A stretch of DNA of 64,000 bases from Mikania micrantha (Eukaryota > Streptophyta > Magnoliopsida > Asterales > Asteraceae): the NCBI GenBank assembly GCA_009363875.1, contig CM018693.1, positions 109,880,362 to 109,944,361 on the forward strand, written 5' to 3'. Under the pieces are notes generated by a model, which was given only the letters and a program-made list of their open reading frames with translations, had not been told where the DNA came from and ran no database searches. The position numbers were made by a program, and so were the translations under genes. Position 1 is the first letter of the stretch; each line of letters opens with the position of its first letter. This document shows positions 33,416 through 44,453 of this stretch, piece by piece.

Positions 33416-35050
33416 CATGACCATAATACCCCCTTTACAAGATTCTATTTTTCCCAATCCAATACCAAATTATAGATTACAAAAAAATATGAGTAAAACG
33501 GATCTCATTATCAACAAAAACAACGCACTTAAAAAATTAAAGAGAATTTACACAATATTACTCACATGTGATTCCCAAAAGTTGTGATTCTAATAAACAA
33601 TCTCGAATGTAGAGAACCTACGGACTTTACTTTAGTAACCATGGAGTAAAAGCCACCACTTGATATGTGTGGAAACACATAAGAAAGTCATTGAGACAAC
33701 AAAGCTCTCGTAGGTGGCTTGGTCTGCACAGTCCAAACCCCCGAAACATGGTGAAGACAACAAAGCTAGATAAGAAAATAGCTTCAAACAAACAGTTTAA
33801 GAAACGGCAAACATTTAAGTTGTCATGCTAGGCTTTGAACTTTTTACTTGAACTGTATGTATGCATGCACGCACGCACGGCAAATAAAACATGTTGAAAT
33901 TGTTATTGCATATATGTCGTATGATATTGAATAATATGTAATTAAATTTAAAAATTATTAGACGATTGGACATTTTAATTAATAATAAATAAAATTTTGA
34001 AAATCTTATTATTATTATTATTATTTTATTTTTATAATACATAAATTAATCTTAAAATTTAAAAATACTTTCAGCATTATTAATTAATAAGACAAAGAAG
34101 AGATAAAATAAGAGTGAGAATAAACTATAGAGCCACACATGTCTCTTTACTTGTTTATTAGTAAAAAAGATGTGTGAAATTACAAATTTAACGTTATGGA
34201 TATAAATATCAATATGCATTTATTATCATATATCTATCATAATAAAAGAGTACTTTTATCATTTAAGTTATATATTTACTTTATTCATTTTTTTATCATT
34301 TTTTATAACTTTCTTTTCTTTACATAATTTTAATTTTCTTTTTAACCAAATTTTAGATTCAATCAACAATTAAAAAATTTCTACGCAATGATTCACATTA
34401 TTCGATATTTTTAAAAAAAAATTTGGTTGTCTTTCATGTATATTCATCTTTTCCTTAAAAAAAACTCTTAATTTAACAAAATACCATTGATATTGGTTAT
34501 TTAATTTGAGTGATTTCTACTTTATCTCATTTTATGTTTATTTTAGGCACTTAACTAAGCAGTTGTATGAAATTATTATGAGTGATTTTGTTTATTCAGA
34601 TTCAAAATGTTTACAGCATGTGAACCACATCTGTAGACCTCCGTAGAAAAAGAGTTAACAAAACCTCTATCTATTTTTGTTTTCTTAACATTTGCAATCT
34701 CCAATGGTTTTACCTTTTGTTAAAAATTTAAATGAAGAAAATTTCTGCAGTTTAAACGAACCCATTTTGTCCTAAATCAAAATCATTTTAAAAGATCCAC
34801 GTTCTTAAAATCAAAATTAGATTAATAAAGCCATAAAATAAAAGTTAGATTAACAGATCCAAATATAAATGCTTAAAGTTAAAAAAATAATAATAAGAAC
34901 AAATTCGCAAGCTATATGAAAACACAATTGTAACTAATTATAATGTTCTTATTGTTGAAAATTTGAACCCTAGAAAACACACAAATAGACATGGAACCTA
35001 ATTCTAAGTTTTAGCCGTAAAGAATATAGATAAAATCAACCCCCGATTAA
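33416..35050. other. Intergenic, AT-rich
   Basis: No gene, tRNA or clear transposon end recognised. A short TTATT run lies at 34008-34026 and a short CGCACGCA run at 33868-33878. Confidence 0.5.
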
Positions 35051-35567
35051 GGGTGTAAACGAACCAAGGCAGCTCGTGAAATACTCGGGATCGGATCGGT
35101 AAAAAGCTCGAACGAGCCGAGTCTTAACTAGCCCGAGCTCGAGCCCAAAAATTTGGCTCGTTTAGTTATCGAGCCCGAGCTCGAGCTTTACATATCGAGC
35201 TCGAGTCAGCTCGCGAGCCTTAACGAGCTTTCTGAATATATAATTTTTATTTATTATATTAAGTGTTTATTTATAAAATTAATTATTTTTATATATAAAA
35301 TTATGATAAATATATTTAAATAAAATATTTTATGTTAAATTAGAAAATATAATTATAAATATAATTAAATTAGTAATTAAAGTAAATAAATTAAATAAAT
35401 AAAATCTAAACGCCTAGCGGAGCTCCATCCTAAAAATTTTCTAACGAGCCGAGCTCGAGTCTAGTAAATAAAGATCTTAACAAGCCGAGCTCGAGCCCGA
35501 GTTTATCTAAACGAGCCGAGCTCGAGCCTTAACGAGCTCGGGATCGGCTCGGCTTGTTTACACCCCT
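35051..35567. mobile_element. GAGCTCG-rich MITE
   Basis: 517 bp with inverted ends GGGTGTAAACGA ... TTGTTTACACCC and further inverted blocks made of CGAGCTCG, GGCTCG and CGGGATCGG words. The middle is AT-rich and non-coding. A related sequence (GTGTAAACGAGCC, CTCGGGATCGG, GGCTCGTTTACAC) is embedded at about 44833-45366. No target duplication is clear. Confidence 0.6.
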
Positions 35568-35828
35568 ACCCCTAATCATAATGATTCATCAGAATCTGAA
35601 GAATCATAAGCACAAACAGAAGAAGTCATGGGTTTTTTTTTAAAAAAAAAAAAACAAACACCACTTTGGCTTTTTGAATTAATTAGATATGATAAATTAG
35701 AGTCCTAATTGTAATCTAGCTAGTTTCTTTTCCCAAGTTTTGTAGCCTATAAACGCCCAAGCATATGGGAGGCAAAATTGTAGCATAAATTTATTTCGAG
35801 TTAATGAAAGTTATAGGCGAAGAGGAGG

Positions 35829-35945
35829 GATTAGGATTGTCGAAGCAAGAACTTTATGCGAGAGTCGAAGCACCAAAGGGAGAATTGGGAATTTTTCTGA
35901 TAGGAGATAAGGGTGTTTTTCCTTAGCGATATAAAATTCGCCCAC
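35829..35945 (+). pseudogene. ndhH: Chloroplast ndhH fragment, 5' part
   Basis: The plus strand encodes QELYARVEAPKGELGIFLIG followed by IRP, the C-terminal region of plastid NAD(P)H dehydrogenase subunit H. A Trp codon has become TAG within what should be FPWRW, so it is not functional. The piece is a nuclear copy of plastid DNA (NUPT). It stops at CCCAC, where a retrotransposon LTR is inserted, and resumes at 40230. 35568-35828 shows nothing certain. Confidence 0.85.
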
Positions 35946-36593
35946 TGTAACATCAGTGCCGGAAACGTCACCGGAACATTGATCTCTACAGTACATGAAC
36001 AGTAAATCAGGTACATATTTCAGTCATCAATTGTATATCACCTTCATTTCATGTTATCATAGCACAGTTCAGATTCAAGTTCAGAAAACAAGTTCAGAAA
36101 TAGGGTTCTTGAGTCAGATAATTATCTGGCAATACAGAACCATCACATGACTATTTGTTAGGATGTTATTATGTATAAACGTATGTGAGGCTTTACTGAA
36201 CAAAACAATATGGATGTTGTTACGTGAATGCTAAACCGACGGATTATTCGTATAGGTGACGATCTGTACAAATAAATCTGGAAGTTTAACATTCTGAATG
36301 ATATCCAATAATTAGAAAACAATATCGAAAAGTATAGTTATCGCCCTGTTCGTACGGATGACGATCCGAACGAATACGCGCGATAACCGTACGATTCGAT
36401 TTCGAACAGTAAATTAAATAATTGCGAAAATTTAAAATAAATAAAATATATTTAGTTAATTTATTAGGAATCACAACCTAAAATAATTTTGTAACTTCTA
36501 TTTTAAAACCGAGTCGTTTCATTACGAAAACGAAACGAAACCGACGTTTTACGCGAAACCGAGCAACCGAAACGAACCCGAACTCACCCGGAG

Positions 36594-36601
36594 TATAAAT
36601 A
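36594..36601 (+). promoter_or_regulatory. TATA box of the solo LTR
   Basis: GTATAAATACCCGG, followed 30-100 bp later by CT-rich sequence typical of a plant transcription start region. Confidence 0.6.
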
Positions 36602-36994
36602 CCCGGAATGAGTCTTCTTCCTCATTTAACCTCTTCACCCTCTCTCTCTAAAACCTCTCTCCCGTCACTTTCTCTCTCTAGAGTTTTCCACTCTCTCTCT
36701 AAGATTTCTCCCCCATTTCTTGATGAAATCATGTGTTCTTGGTGTCAAAACAACCACCACAACTTGTAGAACACGGAAGTACAACCGATCTAAGCTTTGA
36801 ACCAGTTGAATCGAGGTAAAATCGAGTTCTTTGTCACGGTTTTTAGGGTTTTCAAACCCTCTTGTTCGAACCCCATTAGAACCGGTTTTAAGTCACTCCA
36901 ACACTTAGGATCCACCTACTAACATGTATAGGATGTGTAGAAACAAACTCCCCTATCTTAACTAGTCGAATTGTGAGAAATCGTGGCTACCCTT

Positions 36995-37515
36995 GTGTCA
37001 AATTCACGCCGCCGAATGACCCATGACAGCAGGCTGTCGAATGAAGCTCAAACCCTATTCGGCCGAATGGCCTTAGCCATACCTAACCTCATTCGCCGAA
37101 AGAGTATCCAGTTCCATTCGCCGAATGGTCAAGGGGCGAAGCAGGCTCCTTCGGTCGGCCCTCATTCGACTCAACCTTCATTCGGCCGGCTACACTCCTT
37201 TCGGCTGGGACTCATTCGATCGGAGTTGAGTCATTCGACTACTTCTCATTCGGTCGGCCCAGAAACTTCATTCGACCAAATCCTATTCGGCCTAAGCTTA
37301 TTCTCCTCACTTTCCTTCGGCCAGACACTCATTCGAGAACCCTTCATACGGCAAACCTTATCCGACCGGACTTCCTCTTTCGGCTGATCTCTTTCAGCCA
37401 AGAGGTTCAATCGATCGATTTAGAACAAGTTCAGTCGACTAAGGTCTCATTCGGCCAGCACCTCTCATTTGGCCCAGTTGCTTCGGCCCAATAGGCCCAT
37501 TCAGTCGGCTAGGGA
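36995..37515. repeat. ATTCGGCCGAAT word cluster
   Basis: About two dozen copies of CATTCG, TTCGGC or CCGAATG words in 500 bp, some forming full palindromes such as ATTCGGCCGAAT (about 37058). The stretch is much richer in CpG than its surroundings. Confidence 0.8.
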
Positions 37516-39020
37516 GTCACGAAGATTTGTGTCAAGGTTTAAACACTTACACACACATGTTACACTTGCATGATGTGTGTGTGTGTGTGTGCATGGGGGT
37601 GTTAGGGTTTCTTAGTATGAAATTAACTTAGTTTAAATAAAGATGATAAGATGGGAAACTCTTTACACTAAGGGTTAGGACATCGATGTTTTAGCAAGAA
37701 AATGCTAAACACACATCTTAATTATCAAATGGAATTGAGGTTAGACAAAGATTTAAGCAACAATAGCAAGGGCTTTCTCGAAACATACAAACATCTAACC
37801 ATTTGTTAACACAAATTCGGAATTTAAAACATTGAGAAATCATAAATTAGGGCTAAAAGTGTTAGTTTAACTACTAACATCTGATTTTCTGGAAATTCAT
37901 AAGGTTGTGTAACTGACCTAGATGATTCGCACGAATTATTTAGGACGAGTTAATTAGTGAACTATCCAGTAATCGTTTAAATAGCAAAGTCTAATAATGG
38001 GCCCAAGGTCGGCCCAATGGGCTAAACTCAAGCCCATCATGTGTAATTACACTTTTCTTAAATTAATTATGTCTTTCATAAAAGAAATTAAATTTTAAAC
38101 CTTATTAAAATAATTAAATGATTTATAAATAAAAGTTTAACTTAAAATAAATTATCTTAAAAATGTGTTGAATAAGGACTTGTAATATAACTAAAATAAA
38201 CCCTAATCGTATAGGGTTTAGTAGTTAATAATGTGGGGACATGGGTCTATTACGGGTAATAAGTTAGATTAAGTTAGATAAAGTCATAGAAACACAGTAG
38301 AAACCTAGGACACTTAGTTGCACACCGAGACCAAACCCTAGTTACGAAAACTACCGTATGTACTTATCGTATTCGAATTCTTTTAAAACAACTCAGGAAC
38401 TGAAGATACCTAGGCAACAATCAAAGAGCGCGCATATCTTTCGTGGTAATTCATTTCAGAGCAACACAGGTGAGTTCATTGCCCCTTTTCTAAACATTTT
38501 TGTTTTTAAACGCGGGGCTGAGAAGCATGCGTAAACTGTTTTATTTAAACTGTTTATTTAAATGCTTTTATTTATTATATGTTTTTACATATATATGTTG
38601 TTGATACTCCTGGACTCCTGTCTAGGAAATTATTGAATAGATCAAGTTATCAAATAAATTTAAGTACTCTTATGAGAATACCTTAAATTTAAATCCTAAT
38701 TCAACCCTTAGTCCATCAAGTTCAAATTCAAGAACCTAAACTCAAAGTGAAATCAAATGAGCAAAATCAATAAATCATATTCAAGGGAATCATAACTCAG
38801 TGTGTGAACTGAGGCCCAAGAATCATAATCAAATCAATTATCATTGAAATCATGGGAATTCAAAGAATCAAGAATCAAAAGACTCAGGAAATCAGAAATC
38901 ATAAGTGTGTGTGAATCATTGAACTAATGAAATCATTATGATCTAATGAACTCATTAATACTCATGTAAGGTGGATGTCAGTTGTATATGGAATCAAGAT
39001 CACGTGTAACACACATATAA

Positions 39021-39255
39021 AGTCCCACGCAGATGCAGAAGACCTTCGGGTCAGGCTGTAACGGGCAATAACATGAACGATCAAAAGAAATCATCATCAA
39101 AGTCAAAAATCAGGAGAATCAAGAGATCAAGAATCACAGGATATCCTTAAAGTCCCCGCTTGTACAGAAGACCTTTGGGTCAAGCTGTAAGGGCAAAACA
39201 ATAAAGTCCCCGCTTGTACAAAAGACCTTTGGGTCAAGCTGTAAGGGCAAATCAT
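39021..39255. repeat. Tandem repeat, about 60 bp, three copies
   Basis: Units contain AAAGTCCCCGCTTGTACAGA then GACCTTTGGGTCAAGCTGTA. The first unit is more diverged. Confidence 0.8.
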
Positions 39256-39704
39256 TAAAATCCCGCTCAGTTCAGGTGTACTCCTTGTGAGTTATGCCTG
39301 ACATGGGTCACGTGTGAGAGGTTACAACTTGGACAACCACCAACAGCTAAGTCTAACTGATTGAGTAAAATCATACCCAATCATCATGTCTTAGTTGTAT
39401 TTAAATGTTTTATTTAATTAATAAATTAAATATTTGACATTTTACTATTATCACTGTCTTTTTGGGAAATCATATATCTATGAGGAACCCAATAAATCGA
39501 AGGCATATCAGATTTCAATATCATGATCTAAATCAGAGGTGTTGGGTAAAAATGCTTAATTATCATTAACAACAGTGTCATATACATATTAGTATGTGGT
39601 GGGATAGAGTCTGGGCTTGACCCTTTCGTGATTCCCTATATATAAGCATACCGATGTGGATATTACATGTGGAGTTAATGAGGTTAGGGTCTTTACCAAA
39701 AGAG

Positions 39705-39805
39705 GTTTCAAATCATTATCAAGTCATTTTCAAATCATTATCAAGTCATTTTCAAATCATTATCAAGTCATTTTCAAATCATTATCATACCATTTCCAAA
39801 TCATT
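39705..39805. repeat. 23-bp tandem repeat
   Basis: About four copies of CAAATCATTATCAAGTCATT plus TTT in the solo LTR. Confidence 0.85.
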
Positions 39806-40229
39806 TTCAAATACTAAACTATATGAACTCACCAACCATGTGTTGACTTGATCTTTTTGCATGACTTCTCAGGTGACGAACAGGTCAACTAAGGAGTTAT
39901 TCCTTTCGTACTAGGACTTCAGATAGAAGGCTTAGCTTTTGGACTTGCATTATTTTTGAAGACATCATTATGCAAATTATTTTGTATATCTTGTGTAAAT
40001 ACAAGATAGAAATACATGATGTTAATGGTAGATTTACATTGTTAAATTATAAACAATACTGATGTAATTTAACTTTGTAATTCTATTATGTTTAGCATTT
40101 CTCATTTGTATCATGTGCAATGTAAACAATCTGATCATCACGATTATCACTCACGATATCGCGCCCCGGGAACCTTCCGCCCGACGGGACAACCGATCCT
40201 ATCCCGCCGGCTCGGGGTGTGACACCCAC

Positions 40230-40318
40230 CAGGTTTATTAATATACAAATTCTTCCTCAGTTAGTTAAAAGAATGAAATTGGCTGATATTATGACGATAC
40301 TATGTAGTATTGATACGA
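40230..40318 (+). pseudogene. ndhH: Chloroplast ndhH fragment, 3' part
   Basis: It continues the piece ending at 35945 across the inserted LTR. It encodes INIQILPQLVKRMKLADIM then TILCSID, matching the ndhH C-terminus. One T is missing at the start of this part, shifting the frame. Similarity ends before the natural stop. Confidence 0.85.
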
Positions 40319-40485
40319 CTTTTTATTATGTGCAAAGGAATCCTGTCTAGTTTACTAATTCGTTTACTAGATCATTGTACATTTCAATATGTATTATCTT
40401 ATGTATTACAATAAATAGAGGTTTTTCAATGCAAGATCTAAAAACATCTCGCATTGAAAAACCTCCATTTTATTGTAATACATAA

Positions 40486-41152
40486 CAACACGTACCCAAT
40501 ACAATCTCACTATGTGGGGTCTGGAGGGAGAGATGAAGACATACATTACCCCTACCCCAATATGGTAGAGAGGCTGCTTCTTCAGAGACCCCCGGCTCAA
40601 AATGTATGTATGTATGTATGTATGTATGTATGTATGTATGTATGTATGTATGTATGTATGTATGTATGTATGTATGTATGTATGTATGTAGTACGTACGT
40701 AGGTACGTACGTACGTACGTAGGTACGTAGGTACGTAGGTACGTATGTATGTATGTATGTGTATACACGACTTATTATTGTTATAATTTTTTTTATTATT
40801 TATTTATTTATTTATTTATTTTTAAATTTTTTTAGGAACAAGAACACACAAGTAGGCAACAAACATTATAGTCAAACACACAGACTTATCACTTATGTAA
40901 AAACAAATCAGGCATAGGACAGACATAAGCATACGCAAGCAAGCAAGCAAAAACTACTAATCTATCTTGTAACCAAACTATGCTTCTCTCACTCTTATCC
41001 TACATCTCCATGAACACCTATCATTGATCATGTCATCTGAGAGGTGCAATTCTAGCAAATCCTGGTGAATCAGTTCATCTCATGTCAACCTAGGTCGGCC
41101 CCTGCTCCTCTTCCCCTCCATAATGAGATTCTCTATATTAAAATGTCTTATC
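40486..41152 (-). mobile_element. RTE-type LINE, 3' end only
   Basis: The minus strand encodes the end of an RTE reverse transcriptase protein: SRGRPRLT, stop, DELIHQDLLEL, then HLSDDMINDRCSWRCRIRV, stopping at 40978. The 3' UTR follows (near 40490-40600), with the GGGGTCTCTGAAGAAGCAGC type sequence familiar from plant RTE tails, ending in TTGTTG. It is flanked by a 16-bp duplication, TTATTGTAATACATAA, at 40470-40485 and 41153-41168, as made by target-primed reverse transcription. Strong 5' truncation is normal for LINEs. Confidence 0.8.
40602..40762. repeat. (GTAT)n / (ACGT)n microsatellite in the LINE tail
   Basis: About 22 GTAT units pass into ACGT-rich units (GTACGTAG), then back to GTAT. 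It is followed by a (TTAT)n run at 40795-40822. Confidence 0.95.
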
Positions 41153-41492
41153 TTATTGTAATACATAAGATAATACATATTGAAATGTACAATTATCTAG
41201 TAAATAAGATTTACTTTTTGTTAAATACAGAAAAAAAAAGTCCTTTTCTTCCCCCAAAAAGACTCAATTATTTTTCCTTGGGGCTCCGTTCCATATTTCA
41301 TATAGATAAAAGTATTTTACTATTATTAAATGTTAAATGAAACCAAAAAGACATAGAAAATGATATTTAATTCCCCATTGTGTATTGGTATTTATCGAGT
41401 ATAGAATAAATATGCTTCTCTTTGTTCCTATGAACAAAATTGTTCTGTTATTACCAACAAAATAGAACAAATATGAACCCTTGCGTTGAAAG

Positions 41493-41550
41493 TGCTCTAC
41501 GTCTGGAAGATTTGTGAATCCCTATTGCGTATGTTAAAACTTTCGAAGGT
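41493..41550 (+). pseudogene. rbcL: Chloroplast rbcL scrap
   Basis: About 58 bp encode ALRLEDL, stop, IPIAYVKTFEG, which matches the Rubisco large subunit segment around the Arg-Ile-Pro-x-Ala-Tyr motif. An Arg codon has become TGA. It is a very short nuclear copy of plastid DNA. The preceding 120 bp may also be plastid spacer, but I cannot place it. Confidence 0.7.
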
Positions 41551-41751
41551 TTACTAGGGATCGAGCTTATGATCCAAATCATTGTGTTTTGATTTCCAAT
41601 TAGTTACATTTTTAACCCCGTCACATAGCAAATTGAGAAAAATGTCGAGTGACCGTGTGGCTGTTCGAATGAGTATGCAAGGGTTATTTATCGTTTAGTT
41701 AATTCAAGTTGAAAAGATCGGTTCTTTAAATGATCTTAGTAAGTTTTATTT

Positions 41752-41913
41752 TTTTTAGAACAGCAGTTGGTGCAACCGTCAAATGACCGTTGCACTCAGA
41801 GGTGCAAGGACCGAGAACGAAACCCCGCCTCTAACGCAGCGGGGGCTCACCACAACCCTCCAATTTGGGTCCAATTGATCGGAGTCGAAACTCGTCAGAA
41901 ACTCTACAAAGAC
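41752..41913 (-). mobile_element. SINE-like insertion
   Basis: A 162-bp GC-richer body is flanked by a 14-bp direct repeat, AGTAAGTTTTATTT (41738-41751 and 41914-41927). On the minus strand it ends in an A-run and contains GGTGAGCCCC and GGGTTTCGTTCTC at roughly the spacing of polymerase III A and B boxes. The similarity to the consensus boxes is only moderate. Confidence 0.55.
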
Positions 41914-41927
41914 AGTAAGTTTTATTT

Positions 41928-43089
41928 GATTAGAATAAATTCGCATGTTGGTTATCTTTCAAATAAATTACAATTTTGCCATGTGAATTAATTTAGAATT
42001 TACATTTTGCCCCATATGCTTTATAAATTTTATTTTTAAAACCTCATTTCACTATATTAAAATATCCTAATATTCACGAGCTTAAACGAATTCATTGGTT
42101 CTTCATATCTGTGTTCCGTTTGTCTTATCTTGCATCGCTAGTGTTCATTAACATTTATAAATTTTCGAGTCGTTATGAGCTCAATCTAGTGCATGTGATT
42201 GCTTGCATATTATTTGCGTAACACGGTATAATACAAGTTTAAAATTTTAGTGAAATGATTGAAATCTCATATCATTTTTTATTTGTGCTTTGTGTTATTT
42301 TCTAACACCGATTGGAGTCCAACTCATGAACCAGTTAAATAAGGTCGTCACCGTCTAATGGTTTATTATGAACTCTTAGTATCTTTAACTCATAATAAAA
42401 ATTATTTTCTTTTAAGTCATGACCAATGTCCATAACATAATGCACACAAGCACATAAGATCATAACCAGCATTAAAAAACAAAGTCAAAAATTAGTCAAG
42501 TCAAAGTAACAGACAACCAAAAATTACGACAAATGTCATAGTGAAACTCTTCAAACTTTATTTTAAAGGATACAAGTGTTTGGTCATATCACACCAATCC
42601 ACGTGAACCAAACGATCCCACATGCATGTCATGAGCCGAAATTGAGGCAATCATGTTGCGGTGGATATATGGTAAGCTTTTTAATTAACTTTTGGTTCAC
42701 ATTCTACTTTTGGGATGTTAAACATGTCTTAGCAAACATGTTATCCTTGAGTTATAAACAAATATTAGTATGCAATATTTTAGTTTAAGATAGAATTAGA
42801 TTTAAATGCTATGTGTTTCCTACTTGTTTGCATATCTATGTGTTATTATTGAGATAATCATATACAATACATTAATACAAACAGTCTTTGATTAATATGA
42901 CTTATGTCATTGTTTATATTGAAGGTAAAATTGCCAAAAACATATAGCATTGCTAGTAGTCTTTCTTTAGTAACTTTATGTCATTATGTTGGAAAAAAGT
43001 GAAATTGCCAAAATCATATTATCAAACATTGTAGAATACATATATATTTAGATCAATTCTTATCAGACTATTGTTGTATCTTATTTCTT
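41928..43089. other. Intergenic, nothing recognised
   Basis: AT-rich, with no open frame of interest, no repeats and no transposon ends that I can identify. Confidence 0.5.
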
Positions 43090-44163
43090 TATATATATAT
43101 AGGGGATGGTTCCGTTGGTAACCCACTCCAAGTGTGGTAACCATTTAACTAATTTTGATTGATTCTTTAAATAATGTGTTTTAAAATGAGTGGTCCATAT
43201 TAAATCTGAAAAAAACAAGTGGATGAGATTTGTTTAAGGGTATTTTTAACATTTGATAGGGTGTACTTGATTCCTTTTTTAAAAAAAGTTTACCCCCCAA
43301 TTTTTTAAACCTTTATAACTTTGATATACATTATTATTTTTTATAAAAATTTCACCATTAAATTTGTTACTTTTTATCTATAATTCAAGTATAATTTTGT
43401 CAAAATTTTTTAAAATTTTCGTAATTTGCACTGATGCAACGACGTTTTACACTGATGCAGCGGCGTTTTGCACTGACGTAACGAGCTGAATTTTTTTACA
43501 CTGATGTAACGAGCTAAATTTTTACAAATTTTTCGTAATTACACTGATGTAAGGAGCTGGATTTTTTCAAAGTGTTCTTAAATTTTTAAAATATTAACGA
43601 ACTAATTTTTGTAATAAAAAATAATTTGTAACGAGATGGAAAGATTTTACGTTGGTGTAATTACAAACGCTCGAAAAAATGAGAGAAAGTTACGAACGCT
43701 CAAAATAATTTGTAAAACATTTTAAAGATGGAAAGATTTTGAAAAAATGAGAGAAAATTATTGTATTTATTGTTCTTTACGTTGGTGTAATTACGAACGC
43801 TCGAAAAATATTCAAAAAAATTGGCATGACTATTATGGAATTAACGAGAAAAATATAACGAGTTTAATGGTGTAATTTTTATAAAAAAATAACATAGTAT
43901 AAAAAAATTATAAGTGTATAAAAATCAAGGGGAAAACTTTTATTTAAAAAAAGGAAAATGGATAGATTTTTAAGAGTGTAACAATTGTCACTCTCTTATT
44001 AAATCTGACTTTTTTATATTAAGTGAAATAACTTGGATACCCTTTTTAATTTAAAAAGGTTGAGTGACACTTTGCAAAATCTTATTAACTCTGGAAATTT
44101 AAAACCATTGGATTTGAGTTATTTGGTTAACACAATTATAGTGGGTTCTTATTTGAACAATAT
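43090..44163. mobile_element. Foldback element 1 bounded by TA tracts
   Basis: Both ends are TA runs followed by inverted sequence (AGGGGATGGTTC on the left; AGGATATTGTTC read inward from the right). Inside are repeated GTAACGAGCT and ACTGATGTAACG words in both orientations. Non-coding. It is the same family as 8428-9420, inverted. Confidence 0.6.
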
Positions 44164-44164
44164 C

Positions 44165-44453
44165 CTATATATATATATATAGGAAAGAGGATCAAATGTT
44201 AACCCTTCCTTATTGCGTTAACCGAATAACTATATCTTATTACTTTAAGGCCCACACTAAAGTAAATCTAAAGGTTGTGGTTTTTTCTCTTTTTTAATTA
44301 ATGTAGGACCCACTTACATTAATAAAAAAATAAGAAAAAACCACAACCTTTAGATTTACTTTAATGTGAGCCTCAATGTAATAAGATGTAGTTATTCGGT
44401 TAACGCAATAAGGAAGGGTTAACAAATGAACCATCTCCTATATATATATATAT
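44165..44453. mobile_element. Foldback element 2, long palindrome
   Basis: Arms of about 120 bp (TTAACCCTTCCTTATTGCGT ... ACGCAATAAGGAAGGGTTAA) flank a short centre at about 44300-44320. It shares its TA tracts with the elements on each side. It is a classic MITE palindrome with no coding capacity. Confidence 0.82.

Larger units (their letters stand above)
35946..40224 (+). mobile_element. Solo LTR, 4.28 kb, with target duplication
   Basis: It begins TGTAACATCAG and ends CGGGGTGTGACA. The 5 bases on each side are CCCAC (35941-35945 and 40225-40229), which proves one insertion event. There is no primer site, Pol or second LTR copy, so it is a single LTR left after recombination between the two LTRs. 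It has a TATA box at 36594, a CT-rich start region, a cluster of ATTCGGCCGAAT-type words (36995-37515) and two tandem arrays. The family is probably gypsy, from the end sequences. The 134-codon open frame at 36983-37387 follows the repeat words and is not considered a gene. Confidence 0.85.
40363..41204. mobile_element. Foldback MITE split by a LINE
   Basis: Without the LINE this is a hairpin of about 157 bp. The left arm starts TTTACTAGATCATTGTACAT and reaches TTTTTCAATGC; after a short loop the right arm GCATTGAAAAACCTCC runs back to AATTATCTAGTAAA at 41204. The LINE interrupts the right arm at TATTGTAATACATAA. Confidence 0.75.

Noticed and set aside
33600..33830. Less AT-rich stretch considered as tRNA or small gene
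   Set aside because: There is no cloverleaf arms pattern or conserved boxes, and all three forward frames contain stops.
35829..35945. Mitochondrial nad7 instead of plastid ndhH
   Set aside because: The residues around VEAPKGELGIFLIGD and LPQLVKRMKLADIM follow ndhH. The nad7 homologue differs clearly in both places.
36983..37387. 134-codon open frame in the solo LTR
   Set aside because: It tracks the ATTCGGCCGAAT word cluster, has no domain, and lies in the transcribed LTR leader region.
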